A stretch of 64,000 bases of DNA from Ptiloglossa arizonensis (GCF_051014685.1 NC_135059.1:8928001-8992000); one strand, 5' to 3'. Positions 1-11,512 are shown, numbered from the stretch's first letter. Translations and numbers: made by a program. Notes: generated by a model from the sequence alone, not told the origin.

Positions 1-113
1 GACTTCTTCTCCAATTCGGTTAATTTTAAATTTCAAATTTTCCACGGTATACATTCTTACGATTAATCTGTAATTTTCTTTCCATTCTAAACGGTTTACC
101 TCGTTAATATATA

Positions 114-174
114 CATAAATAAATAAATAAATAAATAAATGAACGAATAAATGAATAAATACATAAATAATTAA
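114..174. repeat. (AAAT)n microsatellite
   Basis: An interrupted run of AAAT tetranucleotides, with GAAT and TAAT variants towards its right end. It is simple slippage sequence next to the dispersed repeat that begins at about 186. Confidence 0.9.
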
Positions 175-185
175 ATATTCTTCTT

Positions 186-400
186 GTTCTTTATCCAAAT
201 TTCGAGCAATGTTTCTCCTCTCGAAGACGTTAACTTACGAACGAACCCAATCTCTCGGTAACTAAATTGTTTCACATTCTCTAAGTCTACTCAATTTTCG
301 CTATATTAGCGAGAAAAAATATTCAACATCGCCAATTTTTCGAAAACGAACAAGCTATGACTTTTTTCAATTCTTCGGTCTTTCAGTGGTCAGCCTTTCG
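186..400 (+). repeat. Dispersed ~215 bp repeat, copy 1 of 3
   Basis: This stretch reappears in the same orientation at 14893-15160 and 37381-37578. Shared blocks in order are TTCTTTATC, TTTCGAGCAATGTTTCTCC, CCCAATCTCTCG, AATTGTTTCAC, a GCGAGAA block, and a closing TTCGGT...GTGGTCA block. No long open frame, terminal inverted repeat or target duplication is visible. It is therefore an interspersed repeat of unknown class, possibly a fragment of a longer element. Confidence 0.7.
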
Positions 401-432
401 AAAACTAACCTCAAAATCGAAGAGATAATTGG

Positions 433-677
433 TCCGAAACTCAAGATTCTCTCGTACCTCGATAAAGCACTCAATGAAAGTTTTTTATTTCAGACGAAAA
501 CTCAAGATTCTCCCGTACCTCGATAAAGCACTCGTCGAAAATTTTTCATTCCGGACGAAAACCCAAGATTCTCCCGTACCTCGATAAAGCACTCGTCGAA
601 AATTTTTCATTCCGAACGAAAACCCAAGATTCTCCCGTACCTCGATAAAGCGCTCGATGAAAGTTCTTTTGTTTCGG
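433..677. repeat. Tandem array, 61 bp unit x 4
   Basis: Four head-to-tail units share CAAGATTCTCCCGTACCTCG followed by ATAAAGC(A/G)CTC and a TTTTTCATT block. Spacing is 61 bp, and units 2-4 are the most alike. Because 61 is not a multiple of three, open frames crossing it are repeat artefacts. Confidence 0.9.
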
Positions 678-1145
678 TGGAGCAAAAATTCGAAAAGGAA
701 CCTCTCTCGGTCGACGAGGCGCTTCGAATCCGCTCCGCGGATTGTTCGTACCACCCCCCACCTCCCTGGATCTACGTTTTCGTTGGAAACAGAGCGAGAA
801 ACCATCCGAGAACAAGAATCTCTCCGTTCTGTCTCCGTCAGAATCCAGGCCAACGGTTCCCCTATTATTTCGAAGAAACCGACGAACGGTTTTTTCTCCC
901 TTTTCGTTAACCAGTTCGCGTACCTGGCAACGGTGGGAAAAGACGATTGGAGGTTATGTGCGCGCGTGCGTGCGCGCGCACTCGCTCCTCCATCGCTCGG
1001 AAGTCGTTTCGTTGACGGGGTCGGAGGTGACAGCGGTCCAAAGGGTCACGAAATGCTAATGAAGGGGCCATTGTATTCGAACCGGTGCGTTATTATGTCG
1101 CCGGTGGCGCGTGTTTTTTTTTCGCTGAAAATTAACGCGCGAATC
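678..1145. other. GC-rich non-coding block with Z-DNA-prone tract
   Basis: CpG-rich sequence bounded by AT-rich DNA. At 957-980 there is an alternating purine-pyrimidine TGTGCGCGCGTGCG... run, which favours left-handed helix. Overlapping frames are open in several phases, as expected where stops are scarce in GC-rich DNA; no protein family is recognised. Confidence 0.5.
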
Positions 1146-2416
1146 TAGAGTTTACAACGCGCGGCGAGGCGTAAAAATAATTTCGGAACGCGATTCATTT
1201 TCCGAATAATTTTCGGTGCAGTTTAACGAGTTTGTCTTGAATCGAGGTACACTCCACCAATTTGAAAAGAGACTATTCTCCCTCGTTTATTCGAGCTGTT
1301 CATTCGGAAATAAAGTTCATTCACGATGCAACTGAAAAAGATGCAACTTGCGAATCTGAACGGTGTACCGAATTGTTTTATCGATCGATCGCGAAGCAAA
1401 GTTCATTCACTGTGGTGAAAGTGTGGTTAGAAGAAACGCAACTGGTGAATTTTTCGCCAACTTACTTTATGGTCGTTAATCGAGCTTCGCAAGCTTTCGA
1501 ATTGTGTCGCTATTGGGGTGAATGAGTAGCTTTCGGAAATATTAATAGCAAAATTGTCAAAAAAGTCATTCTACTCGTTGGTAATTTCTTTTCAAAATTA
1601 CTCAATTAATAATTGCGTTCTATACGGTGTTAATTCTCGAAATAGAGAAATAATTATATTCGTAAATTAATTCTTCCCCCTTCTACTTTCGAAGATACAT
1701 ACGAAAACGATAGAGATAGAGATACGTTCACTGTCGATCCAATGTTCAAAATTGTAAATTCCTTCTTATTGAATTCGGTTCGATAAGTTCCACCACGATC
1801 CTTTACGATTCTTCGCGAACATAATCGGTGTACCGATCGAATTAGAAAAAGAATTCGTTCCTCGTGTATTTGAATGTTTCTCGAAACTAATTAAAATCGA
1901 GCCTCGACACGGTCGCAATTACGATGAGTACTGTCGCTCGTGGAATGTATCGAAATAAAATTTTTCAATTTAATTAGCGTCGCCTAGAAGTCGGTAAACA
2001 TTGTTCAGGGTCGAAGACCGACGCGTGTCTCTACCCTCGTCAATTGTATATGTCGGAACTCGTTCAAACAACGGTCGCGAGGTTCGTTTGTTCCATGGCG
2101 GATAATGGAGAGCACGAAAACGAGCGGAATCGAGAATAACTATCGCGAAGTTACTGTAACAACCATCGTCGAACAGGTAACAATACTAACAAGAATCCGG
2201 GGAGTTCATACTTCCCCCGTGAACGGAAACCGCTGCTTTGTTCTTTGTTCTAGAACAGTGAATCTTTCGTTTTTCTTTTATTTAAACTTTCTTCGCGGTA
2301 GTTCTAGCGCCTGACCCAGTCCACGGGAAACGTGGTTAGTCGTTAATTTCCGGAAATATAGCGTAGAATATCTATAATTAAGTTTCGACAAACCGACCAT
2401 TCCGGGATATTTGTTT
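1146..2416. other. AT-rich spacer, nothing recognised
   Basis: No repeat, RNA gene or convincing reading frame is visible. One short open frame at about 1262-1525 has no family resemblance that I can see. Confidence 0.5.
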
Positions 2417-2517
2417 TTGCGCGATTCGAGCGCCCTCGCGGGAGAAACTGCGCGTGGGTCCGAACGGACCCGTAATTTGACAAAGCTTCCGCAAGTATTT
2501 TGCAGTCAAATATACAG
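2417..2517 (+). repeat. Left arm of ~100 bp inverted-repeat pair with GGGTC-N6-GACCC core
   Basis: This arm matches the reverse complement of 3023-3125 over about 100 bp. Shared blocks are TCGAGCGCCCTC, GGAGAAACT, GCGTGGGTCC, CGGACCCG, GACAAAGCTTC and TATT(T/C)TGC. The 16 bp palindrome lies at 2456-2471 with spacer CGAACG. With the other arm it brackets about 500 bp, so the whole could be a ~710 bp non-autonomous element, although similarity extends past the CCCT position and no target duplication is clear. Confidence 0.65.
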
Positions 2518-2572
2518 ATATACGTGTTGAGCACTGTAGTAATCATCGATGATTGAATTTATGTTCCTCTGA

Positions 2573-2812
2573 AACGTTTACAAGGAATAAACACTAATGT
2601 TTGTAAACTTTTAACTAACATTACTTGAAGTATACAAGGAACGAACCTTAACGTTCGTTAATTTCTAAGTAACGTCACTTGAAGTTTACAAGGAACGAAC
2701 TCTAATATTCACAAACTTTTAAATAACGTTACTATCGTTAACGAACTATAAAATAACAAATACACCGATGCACTATCTATTTTCCACTTTTCCACGGCAA
2801 TCAACCTGTCAA
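2573..2812. repeat. Tandem array (~54 bp x 3) inside a dispersed repeat
   Basis: Three units begin with GTTTACAAGGA or TATACAAGGA and contain AACGTT/CACTTGAAG blocks. The last unit runs into a tail (ACTATAAAATAACAA, then TACACCGA, then CCACTTTTCCAC) that recurs at 30696-30837. A head segment (ACGTTTCTCTGAA) recurs at 5110-5166. It lies between the inverted arms at 2417 and 3023. Confidence 0.65.
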
Positions 2813-3022
2813 AATGTCACCGTGTAAGAAGTTTATCACAGAAAATAAAAGTGTATTATTACAAAGATAGCACAAGATACACAAAGACTTTTTTGCATCG
2901 TTAAATTCCAAGAAACTCGTTCCGCCATTTTGAACAAAGATTCTATTAATTTATCGTATTTCTCATCACTTCTACGAACAGTCGTACCGACATTATTAAC
3001 ATTATACTCGACAGGTTAAACC

Positions 3023-3125
3023 GTGTATTCGAACGCAGAATACTTTGCTGAAGCTTTGTCGAGTTACCGGGTCCGTTTGGACCCACGCGTAGTTTCTCCT
3101 GTGAGGGCGCTCGAGTCGCGGGCAA
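3023..3125 (-). repeat. Right arm of ~100 bp inverted-repeat pair with GGGTC-N6-GACCC core
   Basis: This is the reverse-complement partner of 2417-2517. Its palindrome is at 3069-3084 with spacer CGTTTG. A second, imperfect palindrome (GGGTC-GGAAAA-TACCC, one mismatch) follows at 3145-3160. The arms are diverged but clearly homologous. Confidence 0.65.
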
Positions 3126-3897
3126 TCGAACTATACGAAACTCTGGGTCGGAAAATACCCAGACACAACGAATCGAAGTTCCCCTCATCGTCTTTATGCG
3201 TTTCGTTTCGATCCAAGATCGAGGTACCCTCGAAAAAGAAATCTGCCCAGCTTGAATCCCCTGTCTCACCCGCCGATAAGTCAGCGGTGCCGTGCGTTCA
3301 TTTGTATATTCATTTTTCCCGCGGCCGACGTAAGTGAAATGCTAATCTCGGAATCTGAAATTATAATTTTCCCCGGATACGCTAATACGCAGAAACGGAG
3401 CCGCGCGCGGACTTTCGTGCTTTATTTCTCCGTTTGAAACGCGCGTACCCTTGATTTCTAGTCGCGCGGAACACCGGGGTCGAATTAAAATTTCAAATGA
3501 TAATCCGCGCCCCCGAAATCGAGACCGAAAATCTCGAGCGCGAGATTATTTCGCGAACCTGGCTCGCTCGCTCGTTCACTCGTGAAAACAACGCGCGTTG
3601 TGCGCGCGCCTTGACCTTGGACGAATTGCCTCGATATTTGTCATCACGAACAAGACCACGAGGTCCATGGAGAACATAACCTAAACACGAGGGTCGTTAA
3701 TCGCTTAACGACGAGCTCCATATGCTATAGATTGCCATTTCTTCGTTTGTTGATTACCTCTATACTGTTGTATAAATATTGTATATCAACTTCCATATAT
3801 TGTAGGTTTAGAGATCGTTGGATTCCGATCGGTTTTTAATCGACTTCGGAACAAAGAACGTTTAACACATTCCGTGCCGGATTATTGGTTAGTTCCT
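3126..3897. other. Mixed spacer, nothing recognised
   Basis: CpG-rich to about 3660 and AT-rich afterwards. Short open frames overlap on both strands without a recognisable product. Confidence 0.4.
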
Positions 3898-3912
3898 ACT
3901 AATTATATTTTG

Positions 3913-4037
3913 TTCACTATTATAAATACTATACGGTTTACAATATTTATAATAGTGAAAAAAATATTATACTTGATTATACTTTTTTCACTATTATAAA
4001 TACTACACGGTTTACAATATTTATAATAGTGAAAAAA
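3913..4037. repeat. Twin 74 bp-spaced AT-rich hairpins
   Basis: Two direct copies of a perfect inverted repeat. In the first, arms TTCACTATTATAAATA (3913-3928) and TATTTATAATAGTGAA (3944-3959) enclose a 15-base loop. In the second the arms extend to 20 bp with T6/A6 ends (3983-4002 and 4018-4037). The loop sequence CTA(T/C)ACGGTTTACAA is also conserved. The copies could be hairpin MITE relics or one duplicated hairpin. Confidence 0.85.
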
Positions 4038-4063
4038 ATATTATACTTGCTCGCTGGAAAGTT

Positions 4064-5105
4064 AAGATGGCGCCATACGTTCCACTCGAAAGAATAACGT
4101 CAATTTGTATCGATAATCGACCCTTATGTCGAGATTCCGTTTGTTACGCGTTCTCCGCGACGAGTTTGCTCGTGTGATCACACCGCGGCGCCACTGTCGT
4201 TGACTATTTACTGCTTGCGAAATTTTTCTGTGGAAATCGCGAGCTTCAGAGAGAAAAAAACCACGCCTCCCTCTCCGCTATTGAACGCGGAATACGTTTT
4301 TAAAGCTGTCGTTAAAATAGAATAAAAAAAAAAAGGAAAAAAAGAATAAACGCAAAATCGGAGCACAAAATAAACGAGAGCATAAAAGAGAGGCAGAGTG
4401 CGCGCGAAACAAAGACTGTAGCGGCGAAAAAAAAAGGAGGAGGAAAAAAATTGGATAGCCGATTTTACGGTTTGTGTGAAATATTAAAGCCACCCCTTCT
4501 CCACGCACGCCCACTGCCATCTCTTCACTCCGCCCTGTTCCCTCCCCCCACGATGATTTTGTCAGTCGACGGTCGCTTCGCGGAAAAATGGCGTACGCGA
4601 TCCAACTCGGCTCGATGGAGGCTTTATCCTTTTGTATATCGATATTAAAAGGCCGCCTCTCCCGCGAAGAATTTACCTTTTCGGTCCGAAGTTTACCCGC
4701 ACACACGCCGGACGATTATTATGTTTCCCAAGTAAACAGCGATATTAGCTTGTCGGCGCATGCAAATATTGCTTCCCGCGGAAGAAATGAGATTTTACGC
4801 AGAACTTTTTAAAAGCCCCGAAATTACGACGGAAAATTGAAACGGTACAGGTGGATGGGCGTGGGTGGGGGCGTAGGCGTAGCGGGTGGACCAGGAGTGG
4901 GGGATCGGTAGCACGTAGTGGTGGGATTGCCGATTCACACGTCACCTTGAGACTCAATTTTTCTCACGAGCATCTTTCAACGATTCGGGGCCCGTTCACG
5001 GCGGTTGGAACTCGCCGCGGAATAAAACGAAATACATGTATATAGTTGTTCATCGATTGTCGATTTCGTCGTTAACGCGTTGAGTGGCATGGTGGTCACT
5101 AGTGA
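4064..5105. other. CpG-rich block with poly-A tract; no gene recognised
   Basis: It starts with AAGATGGCGCCAT (4064-4076), holds an A-rich stretch (4320-4450), then CpG-rich DNA with G/C tracts near 4860-4910. Frames of 60-140 residues are open on both strands, but none shows a domain, consistent codon use or a splice context. It could be a promoter or untranslated exon; this is not supported further. Confidence 0.4.
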
Positions 5106-5109
5106 CCGG

Positions 5110-5166
5110 CACCACCTTGAACTTAAAACGTTTCTCTGAAGCGTTTACAAGGATTGAACTCTACGA
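5110..5166 (+). repeat. Fragment of the 2.6/30.7 kb dispersed repeat
   Basis: It contains TTGAACTTAAAACGTTTCTC then GAAGCGTTTACAAGGA, matching the head of the repeats at 2573 and 30671. It runs directly into the 40 bp array at 5160. Confidence 0.5.
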
Positions 5167-5395
5167 CCAAATGCGATGTTGTCAAACATTACTAACCTGG
5201 TTACGACCAAATGTGACGTTGTCAAACGTTATCAATCCAGTCACGATTAAATGTGACGTTTTCAAACATTATCAATCTAATCACGAGCAAATACGACGTT
5301 GTCAAACAGTACCAATCTGATCAGGACCAATTTGGATACGATCAAATGTGACGTTGTCAAACATTACCAATCTGGTCACAATTAATTTGCACACG
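5160..5395. repeat. Tandem array, 40 bp unit x ~5-6
   Basis: Units share ACGA(C/T)(C/T)AAATG, GA(C/T)GTT and TCAAAC(A/G)TTA(C/T)(C/T)AA. The first four start exactly 40 bp apart (5163, 5203, 5243, 5283); later units are irregular. Confidence 0.85.
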
Positions 5396-5940
5396 ACCAA
5401 TCAGAACACAACCATAGATTATCCTTTATTTCTTTTTCCTCGTGGTGATCGATCCGTTAAATTTGTCGCTGCACGACGTTCAGTCAGTACTTGGGATTCT
5501 CGTATGATTGATCATCGCGATTGCAGGCTGTTTTTTCACGGTTTTATCGACATGGTTCTTCTGGAGGGGGACGTGTAAATTTTCCAACTAGGTTGGAAAA
5601 TTGTTGCACCCACCGACCGAGAAATGGGTGTACACGTGCGAGTGTTTGCCCGACCGCGTGCAACAGCGCGTCGCCTGACAAATATTCGGAAAGCCACGCG
5701 AAACGACAAATTAAGCAAACATTTGTTCATCTCGCGATTGGGGAGTGCAGGGGGCGCCACAGAAAACGCAGCTCTCGATTAAATCCTCGTGCATCCTGCT
5801 CGCGACAAATACAAAGCGATTCTCTCGTCAGTAGATACTAAAAAGGAGCGTTGTCTTATCTTCTTTCTATCATACAGAGGTCTGCAGTACCACCAATCGC
5901 TGACACATCAACGACACCGATGTCTTCATCGACAAATCAC
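5396..5940. other. Spacer with one 25 bp hairpin
   Basis: No gene is recognised. At 5578-5602 there is an inverted repeat with 11 bp arms (AATTTTCCAAC / GTTGGAAAATT) around a 3-base TAG centre. The rest is moderately GC-rich with overlapping short frames. Confidence 0.45.
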
Positions 5941-6224
5941 TACAGGGTGACTAAGAATCATTGCAGATCAAATTATTACCAACACTCTGAAACTACTTAT
6001 CCGAAGTTTGGTAAAAAATGGAATTGAAAATGTACATTAACGTCTAATAATTATTTTAAAGCTTTCATAATAAAAAAAAAATAAACCTGTCAGTAGTCGC
6101 GCCATTCTTCCCATCGATAATTCCCTGAACACATCCCTATGTGTATTTGATATTTTTTCGATTGTTTTAGAGCGTAGATTCATCCCCTGAAGTATGGACG
6201 TGCATTTAGAAATCATCCTCTATA
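5941..6224. mobile_element. Probable small inverted-repeat transposon (~285 bp)
   Basis: The left end reads TACAGGGTGACTAAGAATC and the right end, reverse-complemented, TATAGAGGATGATTTCTAAA: imperfect terminal inverted repeats. The right ~55 bp (TTCATCCCCTGAA...ATTTAGAAATCA) matches the unit of the array at 62.1-62.9 kb, whose sequence is TTCGCCCCTTGAA...ATTTACTA(A/C)TCACCCTG. It carries no reading frame, so it is at best non-autonomous. The boundaries and class are inferred. Confidence 0.45.
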
Positions 6225-7119
6225 AGATGGCGCGATGTTTAACAACCAAAACTCAAGCGCATCGAGGCACCAGAAGGATGCTTCGAACATTTTCTTCAAT
6301 TCTCCCAAACTTGAAAGTTAAGTAAGACATACAATCGTACGAGATTTTCCTTTCTTCTGATTCCTCTGTACACAAACACAGGACTATCGTCGTGATGTAT
6401 AAACACCTTTGGAGTCCACCAATGAGAAGAATCACCCTGCACAAACCAGCCCTGGGCGCAAGTGATACGTGCCACGAAAGACGGGCTTCCCGCGAGGTTG
6501 GAACGTGTACTGAGTGCAGATCGCCAGCGGAGACAGCGTACTCGGTCGCGTGAGTTGCTCGTGCAGCTCGAAGGGATCGCTCGTTACGTATGCAAATTCC
6601 CAGCGACCAGACGCGTCGACCGCGTGCTGACACTCTTGACCCCATATTCGTCGTTTCCGGGGGTGGGTGGAAGGGGTTGGGTACATATCTCGATGACCCC
6701 GTGGCGTTACCGCGCGATGCATTCGGACACCGAAGGATCGGTTCGCCGCGAGCTTCGTCGACCGATGTGCCTCGCCTAATTAATTCCATCGTTGTCGGTA
6801 TATTTAGAAACACGACGGGAAGTCGGCCGCGAACTCCCCGGGCAGGAGTTCAAATATTCAAATATTAGAATTTGAAATTGAAACTCGATCGCGTCGGTCG
6901 CGATCCATCAAGGGGGACAAGGATGGCAGTTTGCGCGAAGAAATAAGTGGAAGCAGTCGGTTATAAATCGGTAACATCCCGATCTGGTATATCGACGATG
7001 TACCCGTGTGGGTATGCGAGGATAAGGGTGTGTGCGTGTCGTGTTCGTAAGAATAACCTCTATTGCAAACACGTGCGTACAGAACTGTAGCAAATCGATA
7101 AAGTAAAACGGTAAATATA
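6225..7119. other. CpG-rich spacer, no gene recognised
   Basis: It begins with TAAGATGGCGCG. Frames are open on both strands across 6253-6868 (up to 186 residues), but they overlap one another and show no family features. AT content rises after 6850. Confidence 0.4.
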
Positions 7120-7255
7120 TTGGGTTGTTCGGAAAGTTATTTCGTTTTTTTCTTTTTGGTGAAAATGAAACAGGAATTTTTTAGAGTGTGTAAACATTTT
7201 ATCAAACTACATGTTCTCCGTTTTGGAAAACGAAATGACTTTCCGAACAACTCAA
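7120..7255 (+). mobile_element. TA-flanked MITE, copy 1 of 5 (best preserved)
   Basis: A 136 bp element flanked by TA on both sides. The terminal inverted repeats are about 28 bp: TTGGGTTGTTCGGAAAG then TTATTTCG at the left, and TTGAGTTGTTCGGAAAG then TCATTTCG at the right (reverse complement). The interior is conserved among copies: GTGAAAATGAAAC, TTTTTTAGAGTGTGTAAAC and TTCTCCGTTTTGGAAAACG. TA target duplication and size fit a Tc1/mariner-derived non-autonomous element; there is no transposase here. Confidence 0.9.
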
Positions 7256-8394
7256 TATATGTGTATAATATTCGATGTATATAAAATTATAACGCATAAA
7301 GTAAAAGGTATCGGTTCGATCGACGTTTCATGCGAAGTTCACCGACGAGATCTATCTTCTTCGAGCTGAACCGTGTATAGATTTTCACTTACAGTGTGTA
7401 CGATACCACCACCACAACCGTTCATTCTCGGTTCGCGGAACGAATGAGAAAATAAAAGAGTCGGTAAATAGAACATCGGTGCGTTTAATGGGTTAATAGG
7501 GTGACTTTCCCGCCACCGGGCATTATCTGTTTCCACTCGATTAGGGATTCAACCGTGGTTCCCGTATATGCAAATTCGCTCGATTTGCGCCGCGAGGACG
7601 GAGATTTTTCATCGAAACGGTGCGCTCGATGTATATGTATAATTAACCGATTCGTTCGCGGCATCGTATTACCGCTACCGTGGATCAGAGTGGGGGAAGG
7701 TAGTGGGCGGAGTTACGCGGAGTGGGGAGAGGGGGCGTTTCAGTGAAAGTTGCCGCGTTCGGCTAGACGAATGACTGGAAATGACGGTCTACGTAAGGTC
7801 GGGTTAATTACAATTGATGAAGCACGCGGTGACCGGCGGGAAAGAACTTTGTTCAACCGAGAACACGGCTCTTCGGTTCGTTGAGTCGTGAGTAATCCGC
7901 GTTGACGTTGCAGTTGACAGTCGGTCCGTAGGAAACGTCCGACGAGGAAATTGCTGCAATATATATGTATATATATATACATAGACCGGAAAGTGACACC
8001 AGACGGGAAGAATATCCCGCGAAACTGATCGGGAATATCCGAGACGTTTTCGTCTGTGGAATCTGGTCAATGTCGTCTTCGCAGAACGTTTCCTAGACAT
8101 TCTTTCGTAGGAACATCCATATAGGGGCGCGCGGGGATGAAACGCGAGCCATCGGACATCGTCGTCTCGTAAAACCGTCTCGATTCGTCCCTTGAAGGGT
8201 CGTGTCTGCAGATTTCCGATTTTTATTTCAATCTTGGAGCATACTTAAGCTCCACTCGCACACGTCTTATTCGTGCTTATCGATTACGCACTGTATTATT
8301 CGAATCGCTGCACAGTGCTCCGACTGATGCTAATTAACCGTGAAAAATTCATAACTTAATTTCGCAAGAAACTAATGGTCACCTAGTGGTCATT
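7256..8394. other. Spacer with TA microsatellite
   Basis: Mixed sequence without a recognised gene. At 7959-7982 there is a (TA)n-type run with GTA interruptions. CGAGG-rich DNA at 7500-7760 has open frames but no product I can name. Confidence 0.4.
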
Positions 8395-8620
8395 TTGAGT
8401 AGAATTGAGTAGGTTTGAGTAGAATTGAGTAGAATTGAGTAAAACTGAGTAGAATTGAATAGAATTGAGTAAAATTGAGTAGAGCTGAGTAGAATTGAAT
8501 AGAATTGAGTAAAATTGGGTAAAATTGAGTAGAGCTGAGTAGAATTAAATAGAATTGAGTAAAATTGAGTAAACTGAATGGATTGGGTAGAGTGAGTAGG
8601 GTGAGTAGAGTAAGTAGATT
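8395..8620. repeat. Minisatellite, 10 bp unit (TAGAATTGAG)n
   Basis: About 22 copies of GAGTA(G/A)AATT and variants (GAGTAGAGCT, GAGTAAAATT), becoming GTGAGTAGAG at the right end. It begins just after the palindromic words GGTCACCTAGTGGTC at 8370-8384. Confidence 0.92.
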
Positions 8621-9599
8621 ACGAGTGCATTGAAATACGATGATTTATCGACTGGTGGACTTCTTGAAGACATTTTCGAAATTTCTGCACACATTTCCGG
8701 GTGTAACGTTCGCTCGGAAGAGAAACGTATTCCTCGAGCAATGTATTCTGAACAGATCTATATTAAAAGAGGTCAATTCAAAGCTAAAACACAATTTCGC
8801 AATTCTACTACTTTTAACCAATTAAACGCGTGCTGTTTCAATCGTTGAAAAAATATCACCGTCGCGATCTTTTTCCCATCTCCGTTCGAGACCAATTATT
8901 TATTTAGCAAACACTTGCGCAACTTGTTTTCAAATTCCAGCCCTCCCGCCCTTAAGGAAATCCCTTTGTCGTCGTTCACAGCGACGAGTGAAAATTTTCC
9001 TCGAAATTGTATCATCCGTGGAATCTTCCCGCTTTCTCTGTTCTCTACCCCCTGGCTTGTACCGACGAGCATCCAACCTTTCAACAAATAAAACGAACAC
9101 CATAAATTCTCTTCCGCGATAACCGAGAGCAGCGAGGTGCTCTCCATTCCCCAAAGGTTTTTGCTTTCTTGGCGGAACCGAGGCGGCGGCGGAGGTATTA
9201 AGTAAACCGTGGCTAAAACGACGGTTAATGGATTCGGGAACACTTCTGCGGCTCTATTCGAGTATGCAAAGCGAGAGCGAGAGTAAACAGAAGCATTCCA
9301 ACGATAGCAACGACGAAACGGTGGTCGACCTTAAACGATCGGACACACTTCGGCTAATCGGATTACCGCACGGTCTAAACCCTCTAGCGTACACTTCTTC
9401 GGTATTCTTTCTGACGAGAGCAACGCGAAACTCGTCCGCATCGTTATTGTTCCCAAGAGGGGCGATCGTCGAGTCACGAAAGATCCGTAGAGATTGACCG
9501 AGAAACGATCCCGCGAAGTAAACACTCTTTCGGGCAAGACGACCCGGTATAATTCTCGAAGAGGGCGGTGTTTCGTTAAAGGTGTTCGTTAATCGATAA
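8621..9599. other. Spacer, nothing recognised
   Basis: AT-rich to 8900, more balanced afterwards. A small open frame at 9228-9497 contains a Ser/Asp/Glu-rich stretch, but nothing supports it as coding. Confidence 0.4.
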
Positions 9600-11377
9600 A
9601 TTGCCAGCGTTTCCGCGACCCGTAAAGAATTTAATCTGATCGAAGGGCGTTCGAACTGCCGGCAGGGGTCGTCGAACGCGGCGCATCGTCGAGAACGAGC
9701 ATGCGCGCACGAGAAGAGATAGGGCGGGGTGGGGGGAGAGGCCGGGAGAGAAAGAGAACGTACGCGTCAACGAGAAACACTTCTCTCCCGAAAAGTGATA
9801 AATTATACCCGATTATGAGCGATGCTCGGTGCCGACGGTGCATTATTTCCCGAAGATCGTTTCTCGTTCCTTCCAGTCACCGCCCACTATTTAAGTTTCC
9901 ATCGAAATCCGATAACAATCGCGTTCGGCGATACAATGGAAAACTCGGCGAAGAATGCATCTGGAAATCTCCCGACGAACGGTGGCTCCCCCACGGTGGT
10001 TCCCCGTCTCGCGAACGCGGCGTGTATCGGTAACGCGCGTGTTCGCGTACCGTTCGCGAACTTCTTCTCGTAGTAGGAGTTGGTTGAGTTCGACGTCGAA
10101 ATTCTCGCGAACGCGAAACGACGCAAAATGGACCGCGAGGCGGCACCGAGAAATCGATACGGAAACGAGCATCGAGCGATCGGGTCGCTCGCCGCTGTCG
10201 GGCCGGGTGGAAGACGCACGTGTCGCTTTTCGTCAGCGGTTCTCAACTCGAGCGAACCCGCGACACCCCGACGACCCTGACGGACACGAGTCTCGAGAGC
10301 GTTGCGGCACGGTGCTTTCGACCGCGCTCGCTTCCGCTTTCGATTCATCGTGGACCCGATGAATACGGGATGCGTACGCGAGAGCACGAGGCAATCTCGA
10401 TGCTAAGGTCAATGTTATTGGGACGGTCGGATGGCGGCAAGGGCGAACCCGACGTAGAACGGGAGAGAAAATAAAGAGAGCGACTTGGTGCCAGAAAGGG
10501 AGAAACCTGGCGAGAAAGAGACGGTGAAGAGAGGAAGGGAACGAGAGAGCTATGGACAGAGAAGAGAGAGGGGTTGCCATGGAGATCGTGAAGAGAGGGG
10601 TTGGCGAAAGGGAAGCCTGCCGGTGAGAGAGACGAACATGTTAACATGTTAACGGGCGAGACGGAGAGAGGGAGCCTGCCACAGAGAAAAGGGGGAGATC
10701 TCTCTCCTGGGAAAACTATTACTCTGCTCTCTCACTCGCACCCGCTCCGTTCCACGCTTGGACGCGGTCTCGTTCCGTTCTCCGTCTCGTTTTCGTCCTT
10801 CGTCACTCATCGGGCGGAGGGTTTGAAGCCCAGAGTGATGTTAATTGCACCGCTACCGCCAGCAGGCAATATGTATTCGTGTACAGAGCGATGTGCCGTG
10901 AGAGCGTAGTCGGCTCGTAAACAGCCGACCCGCTTCGAGCGGGGCACCCCGACTCGTTGGAAAGGCCGGAAAAGTAACGCCGACGCCGACGACGTGGTCT
11001 CTGATAAAAGTGGGCTAGCGTCGCCGGGGCCACGCTTGCTCGCTTCCTCGCTCTCTCGCTCGCTCGTTCGCTCGCTCACGGAAACACGGTGTGTTATTTG
11101 CTCGCGAGACCGCGCCGTGACGTTTACCGCGTTCCACGGATTTCGTGTTTCGCGTCGCGGCACGTTTTCCTTTGCCACGCAATGTTGTCGTACACGACCC
11201 CGTCGTGCTCGATAACGCCGCCCGTCGCTCTTCAATCCGAACGCGTCTCGCGTATTCGCGAAACCTTTCGATCGTTCTCGCGGACCAATGGGGAGGGGGA
11301 ACGACACGGAGCACTAGTGTGCTCTTGCGGTCTCGTAACGGACCGCGCGAACCTTTTCCTATTTTACGATTTATTTA
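9600..11377. other. CpG- and GA-rich block, no gene recognised
   Basis: Strongly CpG-rich (9600-10430), then purine-rich GAGAGA-type DNA (10430-10720), then CpG-rich again with a (CTCG)n-like run at 11040-11080. Long frames occur in five phases at once, typical of stop-poor DNA. A less repetitive stretch at 10800-10910 could be conserved regulatory sequence; that is only an impression. Confidence 0.4.
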
Positions 11378-11512
11378 TCAGGTTGTTCGGAAAGTTATTC
11401 TTCGTTTCTTTTTTAGTGAAAATGAAACACGATTTTTTCAGAGTGTGTAAACGTTTTATCGAATTACATATTCTCCATTTTGGAGAACTGAATGACTTCC
11501 CGAACAAACCAA
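11378..11512 (+). mobile_element. TA-flanked MITE, copy 2 of 5
   Basis: The same family as 7120-7255: TCAGGTTGTTCGGAAAG at the left, CCCGAACAAACCAA at the right, and a matching interior (GTGAAAATGAAAC, AGAGTGTGTAAACG, TTTTGGAGAA). TA flanks both sides. The right terminal repeat has a one-base change in the CTTTCC word. Confidence 0.88.

Noticed and set aside
1063..1090. tRNA-like T-loop word (GGTTCGAATAC on the minus strand)
   Set aside because: The flanking bases do not form a T-stem, and no D-arm or acceptor stem lies at the right distance.
6253..6813. 186-residue minus-strand frame
   Set aside because: Overlaps several other open frames of similar length; no recognisable motif.
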